From assembly GCA_905220665.1 (NCBI GenBank), contig CAJNAR010000161.1:186001-250000 (forward strand): a stretch of DNA of 64,000 nucleotides. Reading direction: 5' to 3'. Origin of the DNA: Albugo candida. Taxonomy: Eukaryota > Oomycota > Peronosporomycetes > Albuginales > Albuginaceae. Shown here piece after piece: positions 24,245 to 35,739 of this stretch (positions within the stretch are counted from its first letter, which is position 1; each line of letters opens with the position of its first letter). Both the position numbers and the translations under genes were made by a program. The notes beneath the pieces are model-generated. The model saw only the letters and a program-made list of their open reading frames with translations, ran no database searches and was not told where the DNA came from.

Positions 24245-25610
24245 ATGTCTTCCGATTCCAATGTTTTACGGCGGCGAAATGTCGGCAACACGACATCGAA
24301 CGGTGCTTCTCTTCATTCCAGTAGCATTGGCAATACGCCCGTAGAATCTAGAACTGTCAACTCACCATCCTTGCCGCTATGGGTCTCCGTAGGAAGCAAA
24401 CTCCTCGGCTTACAATGCAACATGGGAAGTCGAGATCCCGTAGTCGCAGCAACCTGCTTCAAAGAAACTCTGGTGGCCAACACGAAAGAGAGCACCAACA
24501 CACACTCAACTTCCATTCCATCGTTTGAATTGACCTCATTTCGCGATGCTGTATCAACAGCGCGTTCCACCTGCAAATTTCTTTTTGTCTACCTACATTC
24601 TCCTTTGCATGATGACACAAGATCTTACGTTAATAACGTGTTGTGCACAAATGAGTTTTGTAATTTCATAAATGAGCAGGAAGATCTCTTATCATGGGCC
24701 GGTGATATATCGCATGTCGAAGGCTACAGCGCAAGTTTATCGCTCGGTGCAGCTCACTACCCTTTCATCGCTCTTTTGAGCTGTCAATCGCGTGGAGTCA
24801 GTATCATTGAGAAATTCACAGGTTTGAGGGATGCCAAAACTTGTCAGCTTGACGCAATTCACTGAATGTTGGTTGATAGGATATGTGCCGCTAAAGCATC
24901 TAATATCTGCGATGGCTGCTACGATTGAGCGGAACCATCAGATATTGAACACAGTTCGTCAGGCCGAGCAGCAACGGTACTTGGGCTTCAATCATAAGGG
25001 AAATAGATGGTCACCTTGTATTTTTTGCGCAGAATTGAGACGCAAGAATTACGCGCCCAACAAGATCGTGAGTACTTGGAGTCGCTGGAGGCCGATCGAC
25101 TCCGTGATGAAGAATTGAGACGATTAGAGGAAGAACAGACTAGTCAACAAAATCGAGAAGAGGAAGAGAGGCAATCAGCTGTGCGTCAAGAAGAAGAGGA
25201 GTATGAGCGGCAGCAGAATATGCTGGAATTGAAAAGACAAAGTGTCAGAGCAAAACCGGCGCCATCATGTGATGCGACTATTGATGGTGTACACCATCGA
25301 TTGGTGTTGTTGCGATTTCGGCTACACAATGGAACAAAGTTTGAACGCCGATTCCTCAGTAATGACACGCTTCAATTTATCCGAGATTATCTTGACGTCG
25401 AATTGCACGATCGAGGACTTGAGGTCACAAATTACGAATTGGCTACCAGTTATCCGAAAAGAGTATTTGGAATAGAAGAAGGAGATCTATCACTTCAAGA
25501 CGCGGTAAGGTTGAAAAGCTGTCATTTTAATTTTCTCTAATTTGAGGCTGCTTCGTACTTAGGGCTTTGTACCTCAGGCGTTGATCTATGTGCAAAATTT
25601 GGACACGTAA
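24245..25610 (+). CDS. UAS/UBX-domain protein, FAF2 (UBXD8)-like
   Basis: Four exons: 24245-24821, 24880-24976, 25033-25504 and 25563-25610. The sum is 1194 nt, giving 397 aa. A low-complexity N-terminus leads to a thioredoxin-like UAS domain (about residues 95-225; FLFVYLHSPLHDDT, then FINEQEDLLSWAGDISHVEG and AAHYPFIALL). A charged coiled coil rich in Glu and Arg (about 235-300) and a C-terminal UBX domain (about 310-397, ending FVPQALIYVQNLD) follow. Proteins of this build recruit p97/Cdc48 in ER-associated degradation and lipid-droplet turnover. The UBA domain and hairpin membrane anchor of animal FAF2 are not obvious here. The gene is 201 bases downstream of the E2 on the same strand. 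Confidence 0.88.
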
Positions 25611-25663
25611 AATGTGGAGAACATTCTTGCCCTAGCTGAAATGATGGCATATATTCGATTCTA

Positions 25664-27001
25664 TTAATGCATTGCCCCTTTCAGCATTTGCACTTTTCCT
25701 GATGCCGCACGGAACATTCTGTCCCGCAATGCAGCAGTGTGCTGATGCGATATGTGCTCAATATCCGCTACAAGGACTTTCTTTGCTTTTGGAATTGATT
25801 CTGACCATCTCAAAGCTTCAAAAATTGACTGTGATGCTTTGGATATGTCGCCATCCTTTGCCAAATCACGATACGCCAGCGATGTAGACTCAAAAGGAGC
25901 CAGTTGACATTTCACATCAAGAATGACGCACTCGGAGAGATCGAATGTATCGGTCAGAAGCGCACAATTCTGATTCAAATCGCTGCTAATCTGTATCAGA
26001 TGCGTCTCCACATCTGGAGCATAATGCTTCAGAAGCTGTCCCGGAGCTTCTTGGTTTTCCGCGCACGATTCCGATGCCGTACTCGCCTTGATGAAGACTT
26101 TATAACTCGCTCCTAGCTGCTCCCGATTATCACACAACACTTTGCTTAAAGCTTGTTCTGAAGTACCGCCTCGTCGATAAATCCACACTTGATCCATGTC
26201 CGGGACGATACGAATGACGGTCGACTCAATTCCAACTCGACTTGTTTCTTCATTCGAATCATCCAAAACGAGCAAATCAGCACAGTGACCCAGATCGCTC
26301 ATTACATGCTGAGCACTTGTTGGAGATACGTGTCCAAATCGATTCGCACTGGGTGCAGCGATTGGAAGTTGTGCGGTATGTAGCAATTTGAGGGCCAAGG
26401 GATGTGCTGGGCAACGAATGCCAACAAAGCCGGTATTTGCAGTCACAAGAGGAGGTATCTGGTCACTGGCTGGTGCGATTATCGTAAGGGGACCGGGCCA
26501 AAAACGTTTGGATAGTAGATCGAATAACTGTTGCCCTTTAGAAGTTAATTGGATGAGTGGCAGCGCGTCCTCCGCTTTCGCCACGTGCACAATAAGAGGA
26601 TCCGTAAGTGGTCGTCCTTTAGCTTTGAAAATAAGAGATACAGCGTCTGCGTCGAGTGCGTTTGCGCCGAGACCGTACACTGTTTCGGTAGGAAATGCGA
26701 CCAAACGACCGGATTCGAGTTGAGTGACAGCAGTTCGTAGCGCTACATCATCGAATGAAAGAAGTACTGCCATGTGGCGTTTTTGATGCGTATTTGCGTG
26801 AAAACTAGTGCGAGTGTAGAGAAGATGCGCTGATACGTGTATATCGAATTTTGGTGTCCTTGTAATGGCGCGATGAGCAGACAGAAATGCCCGGCAATGC
26901 GACCTGAGAATCCTATTGAATGACGTGATTCTCACTGGATGACGATTGGTATCAGAATCAGACGAAAATAGCGCTGTCGGGTGATCTGAGTCGAGCTGCA
27001 C
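25664..27001 (-). CDS. SUA5: L-threonylcarbamoyladenylate synthase (Sua5/YrdC)
   Basis: 445 aa in one exon. It makes threonylcarbamoyl-AMP from threonine, bicarbonate and ATP, the first step of tRNA t6A37 synthesis. The YrdC domain begins near residue 82 and shows AFPTETVYGLGANA (102-115), KAKGRP (126-131), FWPGPLT and the PSAN.FG.VSPTSA segment. A linker leads to a C-terminal Sua5 domain (about 305-440; APGQLLKHYAPD). Met77 (26773) is a likely alternative start that would remove an Arg/Ser-rich leader. The leader could be a mitochondrial presequence, giving dual targeting as known in other eukaryotes. It converges tail to tail with the UBX gene, 53 bases apart. Confidence 0.92.
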   Translation of the reverse strand: MQLDSDHPTALFSSDSDTNRHPVRITSFNRILRSHCRAFLSAHRAITRTPKFDIHVSAHLLYTRTSFHANTHQKRHMAVLLSFDDVALRTAVTQLESGRLVAFPTETVYGLGANALDADAVSLIFKAKGRPLTDPLIVHVAKAEDALPLIQLTSKGQQLFDLLSKRFWPGPLTIIAPASDQIPPLVTANTGFVGIRCPAHPLALKLLHTAQLPIAAPSANRFGHVSPTSAQHVMSDLGHCADLLVLDDSNEETSRVGIESTVIRIVPDMDQVWIYRRGGTSEQALSKVLCDNREQLGASYKVFIKASTASESCAENQEAPGQLLKHYAPDVETHLIQISSDLNQNCALLTDTFDLSECVILDVKCQLAPFESTSLAYRDLAKDGDISKASQSIFEALRWSESIPKAKKVLVADIEHISHQHTAALRDRMFRAASGKVQMLKGAMH

Positions 27002-28151
27002 GTAAATAAATCATAAGATACATCAGGCATTTTAAGTTTAAATTGGAGGTGGCCTTAGAATGTGCTGATCACGTGTAGCAGGCTGACGAATCGTAATCAA
27101 GGGCCATAGGCTTACTGGTCCAATAGATTCAGTATGAATGCAGAAATCATATTGTCGAGCAACAGGTGAAAGACGCAAGCTTTTTGAAGCGGAATCACTT
27201 CAAAAGTAGCACACGCTTGCGCAACTCATTTCAGATTTTTGAAGGATTCACTAATGAATCGACGGTATGTATAAAGAATACTATTGATCCGGTCGAAATT
27301 TCACGCCGGCGGCAACAACTTTGCCGGAAATCATGCTAGGGTGGGACGCAAAAGCGAATAAGCAAGCCATCCAGACAAAATTCGTCAACATGCTACAAGG
27401 ATACCATGCACAAGCGCTCTCCCTTGGAGCTGACCAGACATGCAAAGTCAATTTGAATATCTAGATGCATCATTATCTTGCCGAAAAGTGGGTATTCATG
27501 GAGGCAGGCACCGAACTTTACCGTATGAAGGAAAGATTGGTTACGTATCGAACGAATAAGTCTTCTGTACCAAGTACGATATTGCGCCTTTGGACCTCTG
27601 GCCAGCAGTAGATTTTGCAGCACTGGAATGTTTACGAAAAGTACGGGTAATGTTTTGAACGTCAGCTCTCGCATTACTCAAAATCGCCGATTGGGTCTGA
27701 TAAAATCGACATGTAAATGTGCTGCACTGGATTTTTCCTGTGCTCTCCATTGTCATAGGGCTGGAGATTAGCCTCGATATTGTACAATAGAATAATGATT
27801 CAAATTATAAAGCACGATGATATCGCCTACTTCCGCACGGAATACGTCAAGTCATCAAAAGGACACTGTGGCTAATACCTTTAAGCTCTGCTTTATTCAT
27901 CAGGAATAGCATTACGTTACAGTGTAGCAGTGTGTCAATCAGATGCGGAATATTTCAAGTAGAAAAGTTTACTTGATGGCCAAGGGAAGTGCATAGCTGC
28001 TTAGCTTGGCAAGCAGTGCCAGAAATCGAAGGAGACTCGATAGTTGAAGCATACAAGTGCGGATATGATAGCCGTAGAAGAAGGCATCAAAGAAAGCAAA
28101 ATGCATGCGTGTTGAGTGTTTTGTGATCAGTGAAATAAGTCAATGATAAGA
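27002..28151. other. Intergenic; 3' flank related to the tandem unit
   Basis: No gene is recognised. From about 27870 to 28135 the sequence is a diverged copy of the block just 3' of members 1-3 (5776-6045 and its repeats). Landmarks are CCTTTAAGCT..ATCAGGAATA and GCGGTAGAGGAAGGCATCAAA-like sequence. The duplicated unit of the family thus includes its downstream flank. Confidence 0.55.
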
Positions 28152-29123
28152 TCATTTGGTTTGGCCGGCATCGTTATGACTAAATTTCATATAAAATCCA
28201 TTGTAGATCTTCAAAAGCTCCATCGAATAACGCATGGTGAATGTCGCACCTATGATCCAGGTATCCTCGTTCATGCTCGTTGCTAGTGCCAAGGTGCACA
28301 TCTCTTTACTTGTGCTATCTTCATTGGGTATCTTTAGAACGTATTCTTCACTTGTGAAATCAAGGTGCATCCTAGGTTGAGTAGAGAATTCGATAAGTAT
28401 GCGTGGCAATCTTTCATGATCAACTAATTCGCAATTGAATGGTTCAGTGACGATATCTAGCTGTCTAAGCGACTCAAAGATATCATCATATACATTTTGC
28501 GGAACCTCGCTTATTAACTGTCCAAAATCATAAGACAATTGTTGTTTGCCTCGATTGTATACAGACAATCTTTGCGTAGTAATGCTTGAAACCTCCGGCT
28601 TGATATTCACGGTAAACGATCCGACCAAAAGGCTACCCCGATGTATCGCTGGATGCAGATAGTCTGGTAAAAAATTCTTGAACTTGTGTGGCTCCGTAGA
28701 CACTTCGAGATGAGGAGTACAATCTTTGTCCATATGCATAGAGATAATTTTATCTCCACGCAACCCTGAGTAAAAAATTGCATAAAATATAGAACCAGAG
28801 AGCATCAACTGCGACTGTGAAGGTTTAGCCAAGGTCTTAAGCCAGGAAACCGACGTCTCCTTTTCAAAAGGCGGTGCGCGTCTGGTTGTTTGGATAGTAA
28901 TGCGGGGTGCCGATGATGTAGCTTGAGTTATGTCGAGGTCCCACATTCCTGAGTTTGTTTTAGCAGAGAGCACGACAACGCTTTCTCTATACGTAGGTCC
29001 TATCAATAGATGGATTGGGAGGATCTGCACGGCGCATGAGCGCTCAAATTTCCATAAGAGAGAAAGGGCGCAAAAGTGAAGTATGGCGGTGTTCATAATT
29101 TTCGTAATTTTGCACATGGTCAC
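28152..29123 (-). CDS. Secreted pepsin-fold-like protein lacking catalytic motifs, member 4
   Basis: Single exon, 323 aa, or 314 from the conserved start Met10 (29096). The signal peptide is MNTAILHFCALSLL. Residues 48-61 (SVVVLSAKTNSGMW) replace the N-lobe DTG strand. SYDFGQLIS (197-205) replaces the C-lobe DTG/DSG. Cys231, LPRI 239-242, FTSEEYV 256-262, Cys276 and WIIGAT 289-294 retain the A1-like C-lobe order. It is clearly homologous to members 1-3 but diverged throughout, so it is an older paralogue. Upstream and downstream flanks are also related to those of the other members, showing duplication of the whole locus. No catalytic role is expected; its target is unknown. Confidence 0.75.
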   Translation of the reverse strand: MTMCKITKIMNTAILHFCALSLLWKFERSCAVQILPIHLLIGPTYRESVVVLSAKTNSGMWDLDITQATSSAPRITIQTTRRAPPFEKETSVSWLKTLAKPSQSQLMLSGSIFYAIFYSGLRGDKIISMHMDKDCTPHLEVSTEPHKFKNFLPDYLHPAIHRGSLLVGSFTVNIKPEVSSITTQRLSVYNRGKQQLSYDFGQLISEVPQNVYDDIFESLRQLDIVTEPFNCELVDHERLPRILIEFSTQPRMHLDFTSEEYVLKIPNEDSTSKEMCTLALATSMNEDTWIIGATFTMRYSMELLKIYNGFYMKFSHNDAGQTK

Positions 29124-29161
29124 AAAGTCACTTCACAATAGTTGAGCTGTAATCGTGCTTA

Positions 29162-29195
29162 AAATGGGATACTAGCGTTTTCGTAGCTGACTTTT
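29162..29195 (-). promoter_or_regulatory. Shared upstream element, member 4
   Basis: Plus-strand ATGGGATACTAGCG, a short spacer, then CGTAGCTGACTT, 66 bases upstream of Met10. This is the most diverged of the five copies: the CAGCTG core reads TAGCTG. Confidence 0.4.
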
Positions 29196-29204
29196 CCAAA
29201 CTGG

Positions 29205-30110
29205 AAATTTATACGCCAACCAAAAAGCAAGTATTCCAAGGGTAAGGTCTATGTGGAAAATGTTTCCCGAAAACAGAAAGCCGGCAAAGCCACACACCCT
29301 ATTGAACATAACCGCACAACTAACTTAAATGAGCGGGAACCGGTATCGCCACACCCCCTAACATTAAATTACAGATTTGTTTTGTTACATTTGGTTTGTG
29401 GACATGTGCGCCTGCTCCGGGAATGGGATAAGTTGCATGGTGAGTTCACGTTAGCGTAGTGTTAGTAATGAATGTAGGTGCATAGCGAGTTTGAAAATTA
29501 GGGTGTGGCGATACCGGTTCCCATTTAAGTGATTTACGATGTGTGGCGATACCGGTTCCCATTTAAGTGATTTACGATGTGTGGCGAAACCGTTTCCCAT
29601 TGATTCGGCGATTCATAGTGTGTGGCGATACCGGTTCCCACTTGAATCAATTTAGGTGATTTAGGGTGTGTAGCGACACCGGATCCCATTTATAAGGTGA
29701 TACAAGGCGTGTGGTGATACCGGTTCCCATTTAATTTAGGGGATTAGGGGGTGTGGCGCTACCGTCTCCTAATTTGATTAGGGTACCGTAGCCCATTTAT
29801 TCTTTAGATAGTGTGGTCATACCGGTTCCCACTCAGTTAGGGTGTGTGGCTATACCGAAACATTGTCACAATCGTTCCGTGTGTATTGTGCGGAAGTAGC
29901 AAGATGCGTCTCAGTGTATGGATAAGCACATCGCGTCGTTGCCACTAAATTACTTTTTGAATGTTCTATTACCGTAAGAGTATTGGCTATAATTTTTATA
30001 TCCGTCATTGAACCATAGCGAGCCTCGTTAAATTCAATGTGTGTAAAGCACAAAACTTTAGTCGATATGCGCCTACTTGAACGGGGGTGTTTCGCAAATC
30101 ACTTTTTCCA
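29205..30110 (+). repeat. Segmental duplication shared with 17.5-18.1 kb, interrupted
   Basis: The sides (about 29205-29245 and 29865-30100) match 17625-17660 and 17695-18045. The middle (about 29270-29860) has no counterpart there and consists largely of the minisatellite below, so it was inserted in this copy or expanded here. No gene is seen. Confidence 0.6.
29328..29865 (+). repeat. Minisatellite with one inverted outer copy
   Basis: About nine forward copies of GTGTGGCGATACCGGTTCCC, spaced by roughly 20-25 AT-rich bases, start near 29504, 29541, 29580, 29619, 29667, 29711, 29750, 29811 and 29844. The first two 39-nt units are identical and later ones decay. A perfect reverse-complement copy sits at 29332-29353, so the first forward copy and the inverted one can pair across about 150 bases. 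Confidence 0.85.
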
Positions 30111-32736
30111 TATTGTCTGTGGTGTCGAACGATCCTTCGTCGACAGATGCTAAGAGTGATGTGCGGGTATATGTGGCACCGTGTCGCTAAAATATCAATT
30201 AAATTATTTTATTACATTCAGTAATTGACTTTTACGATCAAATAGCGCTTGAATCGTTAATCATAAAATGAACATACTCACCGGTTACTCCCCGCCTGTC
30301 ATCAGATGTAGTGTACTTCCTACATATATCATTAGCCTCACTGTGTGGTTACAAAATGAACTCATCCATTCGTGGTGCATTGTCCCTCCGTGGGTACACT
30401 GTCACAAGTCACCCGGTGACTTTTACGCCATGCTCTCATCTACCTGAAAAATGCATTAACAAACATTGCCTCGAGCACCAAGTTATTCTACTACAGAACA
30501 CGCGTGCATGTACTAAGCAAGAGTTTGTGTTTGTGCCGCTTGAAAGCAATTAAAGGCCGCATTGTGTTGACTTCTTGGTCAGCGAATTTTGTTGTTGCAC
30601 TTCACGACGCAAAGAACGAACCAAGCAGTCGTGAACCTTCGAAAATTGATTTCTGATACGGATTCAACTCACAATCAATATTCTGCCATCACTCTCCATC
30701 TGAATGTCATTTCTTTTGCTCAAGGAAAACTTTATAAGCAATATTTTATATGGGGAAGCTTGTGAAAATTTTCAGCACAGCTGATAGATGATGTTGATCC
30801 ATTATTAACGATAATAGAGCGCGTAATAGCTCGTCTAAAGCTGAGAATCTACGGTAAGCGACGTGCGACAAGGATGTGTTATTGAAGTATTGCTATCTAG
30901 GATGCAGAGCTCCGATTGCAAACAAGAGATAAGTCGCTAAGGGTGGAGAACATTGAAGTCATGTGCTGGTGGGAGCTTCAGCACTGAATACGTCCCAATT
31001 TCCTAGGTGGTACCCGGATATGACATTCGATCCTATGGCAAAAACAAAAGCTAGTTATATGTAGAGAATAGCACCCTCTTTTTCATCTTCTCTACGATAA
31101 GAGGCCAATCTCTATCTTAGGCTGTATATCAGCCTTTATAAATGGAATAACAGATGGAGAAGGTTAGTATACGAAGGCTCGCAAGAACGATCTTATCCGA
31201 TAATCGAACGGTGGCACGTATATATAGTGCTTTAGTTCTCAAGCGGCTGGGAACGATTCATTACATTTTATTAATACCCAAGTCCCAGTGTAAAGAGGGG
31301 TTTGTGGCCGTGATCGTTATACCCAACATTTGTGACATCGTGCGATTTGGTGTATCAAATGAACTTCGCGGTGCGTAAGAAAGGAAATAAAAAGATGGCT
31401 CGTTTTGCTTGCTCCACAGCTTGTAGGCGAAATATTTCGGGCGTCCATCATATTAGGCGCGTAGATGAGTCTGTTAAAAATCGTTCACACATACATCTTG
31501 ATGAGGATGATAAAGCTTTTGTAGCGCATCTTATATTCGAGAAGTAAATTTTAGCGTCCATTTCCTCTTCCTAGCCCAAATTATGTTGCGTCGGAAGTTT
31601 TTAATCAGAGGCCCTTGTATTTGCTGACGAAAGTTAAGTTCGTCCTTACTGGTACCGCGTTGAAGTCGACAAGGCGATAAAAAGACCTATAAATGTGCTC
31701 AACATGCTATAATTTCTCATTAACTTTGCCGCACTTCTTCCTGTATGTGGACGAAATGTATCACCGTGTGAAGCTTGTTGACTTGCAACAATGCCATTCA
31801 TCAACTTCCTCCAACATTCTTGAGTATACATGAGCTAAGCATCCGCAAGATCGCCGTCACAGTTTTAGTTGCGTTCAAGTGCTTTGACTTCGCGATCGAT
31901 GAGAAGTACTATTACTTTATATATTCTCAAGATACCATTGATCTGGTAGCTTTTATACCTGGGCATCTACAACTTCGTGACTCGATTTAATCCTACATTC
32001 AGCGTCGAATACAGGAATTGAGGCTTATACTGGGGCTCATGCCACACAAGACGCCAATTTCGTCACTAAAGTGTGCACATAGAGACAGTATCTCTTCCAT
32101 TAATTGTGATGGAATGCATACCAGGTCCACTCTTCATTCATTTCACCTTCACGTCACCAATAATATGGCTTGAACTAGGTTTGCAATCACGTGTGATATC
32201 TCATTTCGCCGAGATCTAATCCCATGCCCACGTTTGTTTTCAAAGTCCACATTTGTTATGGTCAGAAATGCGTACTTCCTCACATGCTTCCCTACTCATC
32301 ATCGTCTTTACTTCCGACAAGTTTCATACCCATAAGAGAGAATTCCAATCCGTCTTGGCTTTCTTTATCAGGTTAATAATCTTCATGGATCTCATGTATC
32401 TCTGGATATGGGACCCCATGTCACAGGTAGCACCTTGTAGGTATATAAGCGTATGACTTTGGATGTCAGTAAAGCATCAAGTCGAAAGTACTGATGTATC
32501 CTGAGAGTTCTGCGGCTACTATGTTCATCGTTTGCGCCGGAAACAATTCTGCCTAATACAAACAAAGCTATCCGCGTCATTAAAACATTCATACCTAGCG
32601 CATCTTTGCGTAGCTACCTTCCACAGAAATAAAAGATCAAGATGCTACCCGCCGTCACCTTTTCATCGCTTCGGGTGACGTTCGTTGGACATACCTAATG
32701 CAGAACTCTGTGAGGGCTGAGACCTCAAAAACCTTT

Positions 32737-32812
32737 TTACCAACGTTTAGGCTGAATGACGTGAGCTGGCGCAAAATGTGTTACCAGCGATAAGGCTGAA
32801 TGACGTGAGTTG
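32737..32812 (+). repeat. Pair of 32-nt direct repeats
   Basis: Copies at 32737-32768 and 32781-32812 (44-base period) share TTACCA.CG.T.AGGCTGAA and then TGACGTGAG(C/T)TG. They stand directly before the hairpin at 32827-32856. Confidence 0.6.
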
Positions 32813-32826
32813 AAAATTATCCGTAA

Positions 32827-32856
32827 CCTTCAGATTAGTGAGATAGAATCTGAAGG
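32827..32856. other. Perfect 10-bp hairpin
   Basis: CCTTCAGATT and AATCTGAAGG are perfectly complementary, separated by a 10-base loop. It could be part of a small structured RNA or a decayed element; there is no direct evidence either way. Confidence 0.5.
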
Positions 32857-33699
32857 AGGCAGTCCTTTTTTGGGGGCTGCGTTTCTATACGAGACGTTGG
32901 GCTGCATCAAATTTTTCGTTTTTTCACGCCATATTGCTGTGTAGTGACACATTTGTAAATGATGCCTTACATCGCCCAGTACGCTTGCCAGTATGACCAT
33001 CTCAATTATGCCACTGTCTGGTCTTCATGTTGTAAGGAATCAACGAGCTGAGGCTTTTCAAGAGTTCATGCATGCAAAAAGTTGATTGTAACATAGAGCA
33101 TAAAAACAGCAAATATTCAAATGATTCAGCAAATAAAAAGTTTTGTGGCCGCTAGAAGAACAGCGATCATTCCTTGAACATCAATATATCTTGTTCAACC
33201 CTCGGAAAATCTTCTCTCTCTTCTGTCATTATTTATAGGGAAGAGACCAAAGTGACATAATAATTAAGAAATGGCCGATGAATAGCGCTGCATTTTTTCT
33301 CTCTTCCTTCAAGGATCATGTACGATATAACTTCACATTGCTTCCATTCTAGATTTGTAGGATCGATTCATCATCCGCGAGACTTCATGCTGGTGACCAG
33401 CCAGCCATTGATCAGAAACCTTCCCTTTGTATGTATCTACATCGACCAGACAACCAACGCAACGTCATGTCACCTCTATTCACTTTTTATGATCTAACCT
33501 ATCGATACATCACATATTGAACATGTTCGATAGGTTCATTGCCGTACTAAAACAATTGAACAGAATGTAGTTGCAACCCTGCTTATGTACTACTTTAGCA
33601 AATAATTTTCTTTCCTTCTCTAATTTTATGCTCTCCATTGTCGCAGCGGATCGGTAACAGAATAATTCTGTTCAAGCCAGTGTATTATATGTGCCCGGA

Positions 33700-34545
33700 T
33701 GGAAACACAGACAATTGTGACGAGGATATGTAATTTCTAGGGACAAAAAAGTATGGAATGTAAAAGTTGGTCAACAATCCTTCAAAGCATGACACCATAA
33801 TTCCTCATTCATGCTTCTTTCCGATGAAGGATAGGCTTGGTAGCGTACATGGAGATGGGGTAACACATCGATCGGCAAGACAAGAGAGTGGTCCACCTAT
33901 GTCCAAGTGCGAGATTAAGTATGAAATTCGATAAAGTCGAGTCAAGAGCGCTGGTGACAAGGTTACGGTTCTTAAAACCTTGTCAACACTACATATGGAT
34001 GCATATGCCTGATGAAGATAACTCCACGTAATACGGCACCATATGTACGCCGGAATCGGATAGTAAATACCTGTGCCGCTACGTTTTCATGATAAGATAG
34101 TAGCTTCTAGATATAATATATCCGTGGCGGAGTGTTGCCAGCATAGGAGCGCATAATAAGTTGCAAATGGATTAGAGTATAGTTGCGAATGAACGGTATA
34201 GCAGTAACTTCCATCCTGCGATACACAGCGCAGGAATTCCCACATAGTGAGCGTTGCATTCTCTGGACCTTGCAAGTCTACGATACCCCTTTTGAAAAAC
34301 GTTTTGGAGATGAAAGGCTACAGAATTTGTTTATATACCAGCGTCTACGTTCCTGTCTGAAGAATGTGAGAATCGCCGAGTAGGTGATGCGGAGTATCAT
34401 CATGGTGATGGCTGTAGTGAGGGTAACGCAGAGGCGGACGGGATAGATGAGCGACGGCAGTGTCATTGTACAAGCATGTAAACAAAATTCAGCCAGAGAG
34501 TATGAAGCTTTGGGAAACGGTGATATTACGTTGGGCATAATTTCT
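33700..34545 (-). repeat. Inverted, diverged copy of the dispersed repeat
   Basis: Reads on the minus strand in the same order as 3890-4800. A KASYSLAEFC peptide (about 34510), ITYSAILTFFRQERRRWY (about 34390-34335) and VRGPKNATL-like QGPENATLTMW (about 34270-34240) match the unit. Near 33890 the sequence GTGGTCCACCTATGTCCAAG matches inverted 4460-4480. All frames are broken. Confidence 0.5.
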
Positions 34546-35739
34546 CGGTTCGGAAATAAACATCAGACTATCGAACATTTAGTTTTGGTACAGCGAAGTA
34601 GACCCCCTCTATTTCAACCCTCCTTCCTTGCTCGGCATCAAGATGGTTAGATCCTCAGAGAGACAGCGGCAATCTTCCTAAAATTTTGAAATATGATCGA
34701 GTTTACATTGCCATGCTTGTTGAGTATCCTTCTCGATGCCATGCGATACTTTTCAATTTTGAATGTCTTCAACCTTTATCAAGCCTTTCCTACATCCTAT
34801 GCTTCAACACGGAAATTTTTGCTGGATAAGAACTGCGACAATTTTCAGCCGAGTATCGTAATCTTTCTATGCTTCATCAAATCGATTGCGCCCAGCTGAT
34901 GAAAATCTGAGTCGCTGCACAAATTTGACGTTGAAACCCGTCGATCCACTTTCATGGGGAAGTTTAAATGCAAATATGTTAAGATGCTTGTGTAAATACT
35001 AATCAAAGTTTGTATTGTCTCGCTATTGGAGCTGGTAGCAGCGTTTATATGTGGTTTGCACGCAATCAATTGTAGCTAGCTATGTCATTATCCCGCAAAA
35101 ATATGCCTCCTGCTAACGCTACCGTACGTTAGATACTATCTGCAATCGTCCTTCTTTGAAAAGACCGACCATGAAAGCAGATGCCGAATACTATAAGTAA
35201 TATACATTCACGAGCATCATCACAGAAGAGGCAACACTATAGATACCATTGACGCTTTTCAAGGCGATGAAACTTTAAAGATATAGCATTGATCTCTCTC
35301 GGACTTGTCACAAAGCCTCACTATTTCGTATGGAATGTGACATGTCACTTGCACCAAGTGGGCAAACTTTCATGGTTTGCTCTTAATCAGAGATCAGTAA
35401 CAACGCATCTATTTGGACGTCGAAAGCTACCATTATACTACATGCACAAGAGCAATAGTCAATTACTCTCCTTCAGGGCCGAAATAACCACTGTCCCAAA
35501 CAAGGGAGGCAAAAAATGCTAAAAGTTTTGACGATCATCGATTCCATAGCTAACATTAAAGAGAAGATATTTATCCAGAAAATAATGATTCTTAAGGGGG
35601 CGTTTCTGATCAGGAAGAACATGTACAAGTGGCAAAACTGGTTGATCGACTCGCAAAGCAAGGATGTTCTTCTTTTTTTCTAAATCGACGATCATTGCTG
35701 CGGTTACGGTGACGGCTTGTAGTAGAGCAAGTGCAAAAG
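34546..35739. other. Gene-free stretch
   Basis: Only short open frames without recognisable motifs or codon continuity. Nothing is supported here. Confidence 0.45.

Larger units (their letters stand above)
30111..33690. other. Gene-free stretch
   Basis: No long open frame or recognisable domain is seen on either strand. The only structure I note is the direct repeat and hairpin at 32737-32856, listed separately. Base composition is AT-rich and unremarkable. Confidence 0.5.

Noticed and set aside
29328..29865. CRISPR-like array of repeats with spacers
   Set aside because: Spacers are AT-rich derivatives of each other and vary in length, repeats decay, and the genome is eukaryotic. It is a minisatellite.
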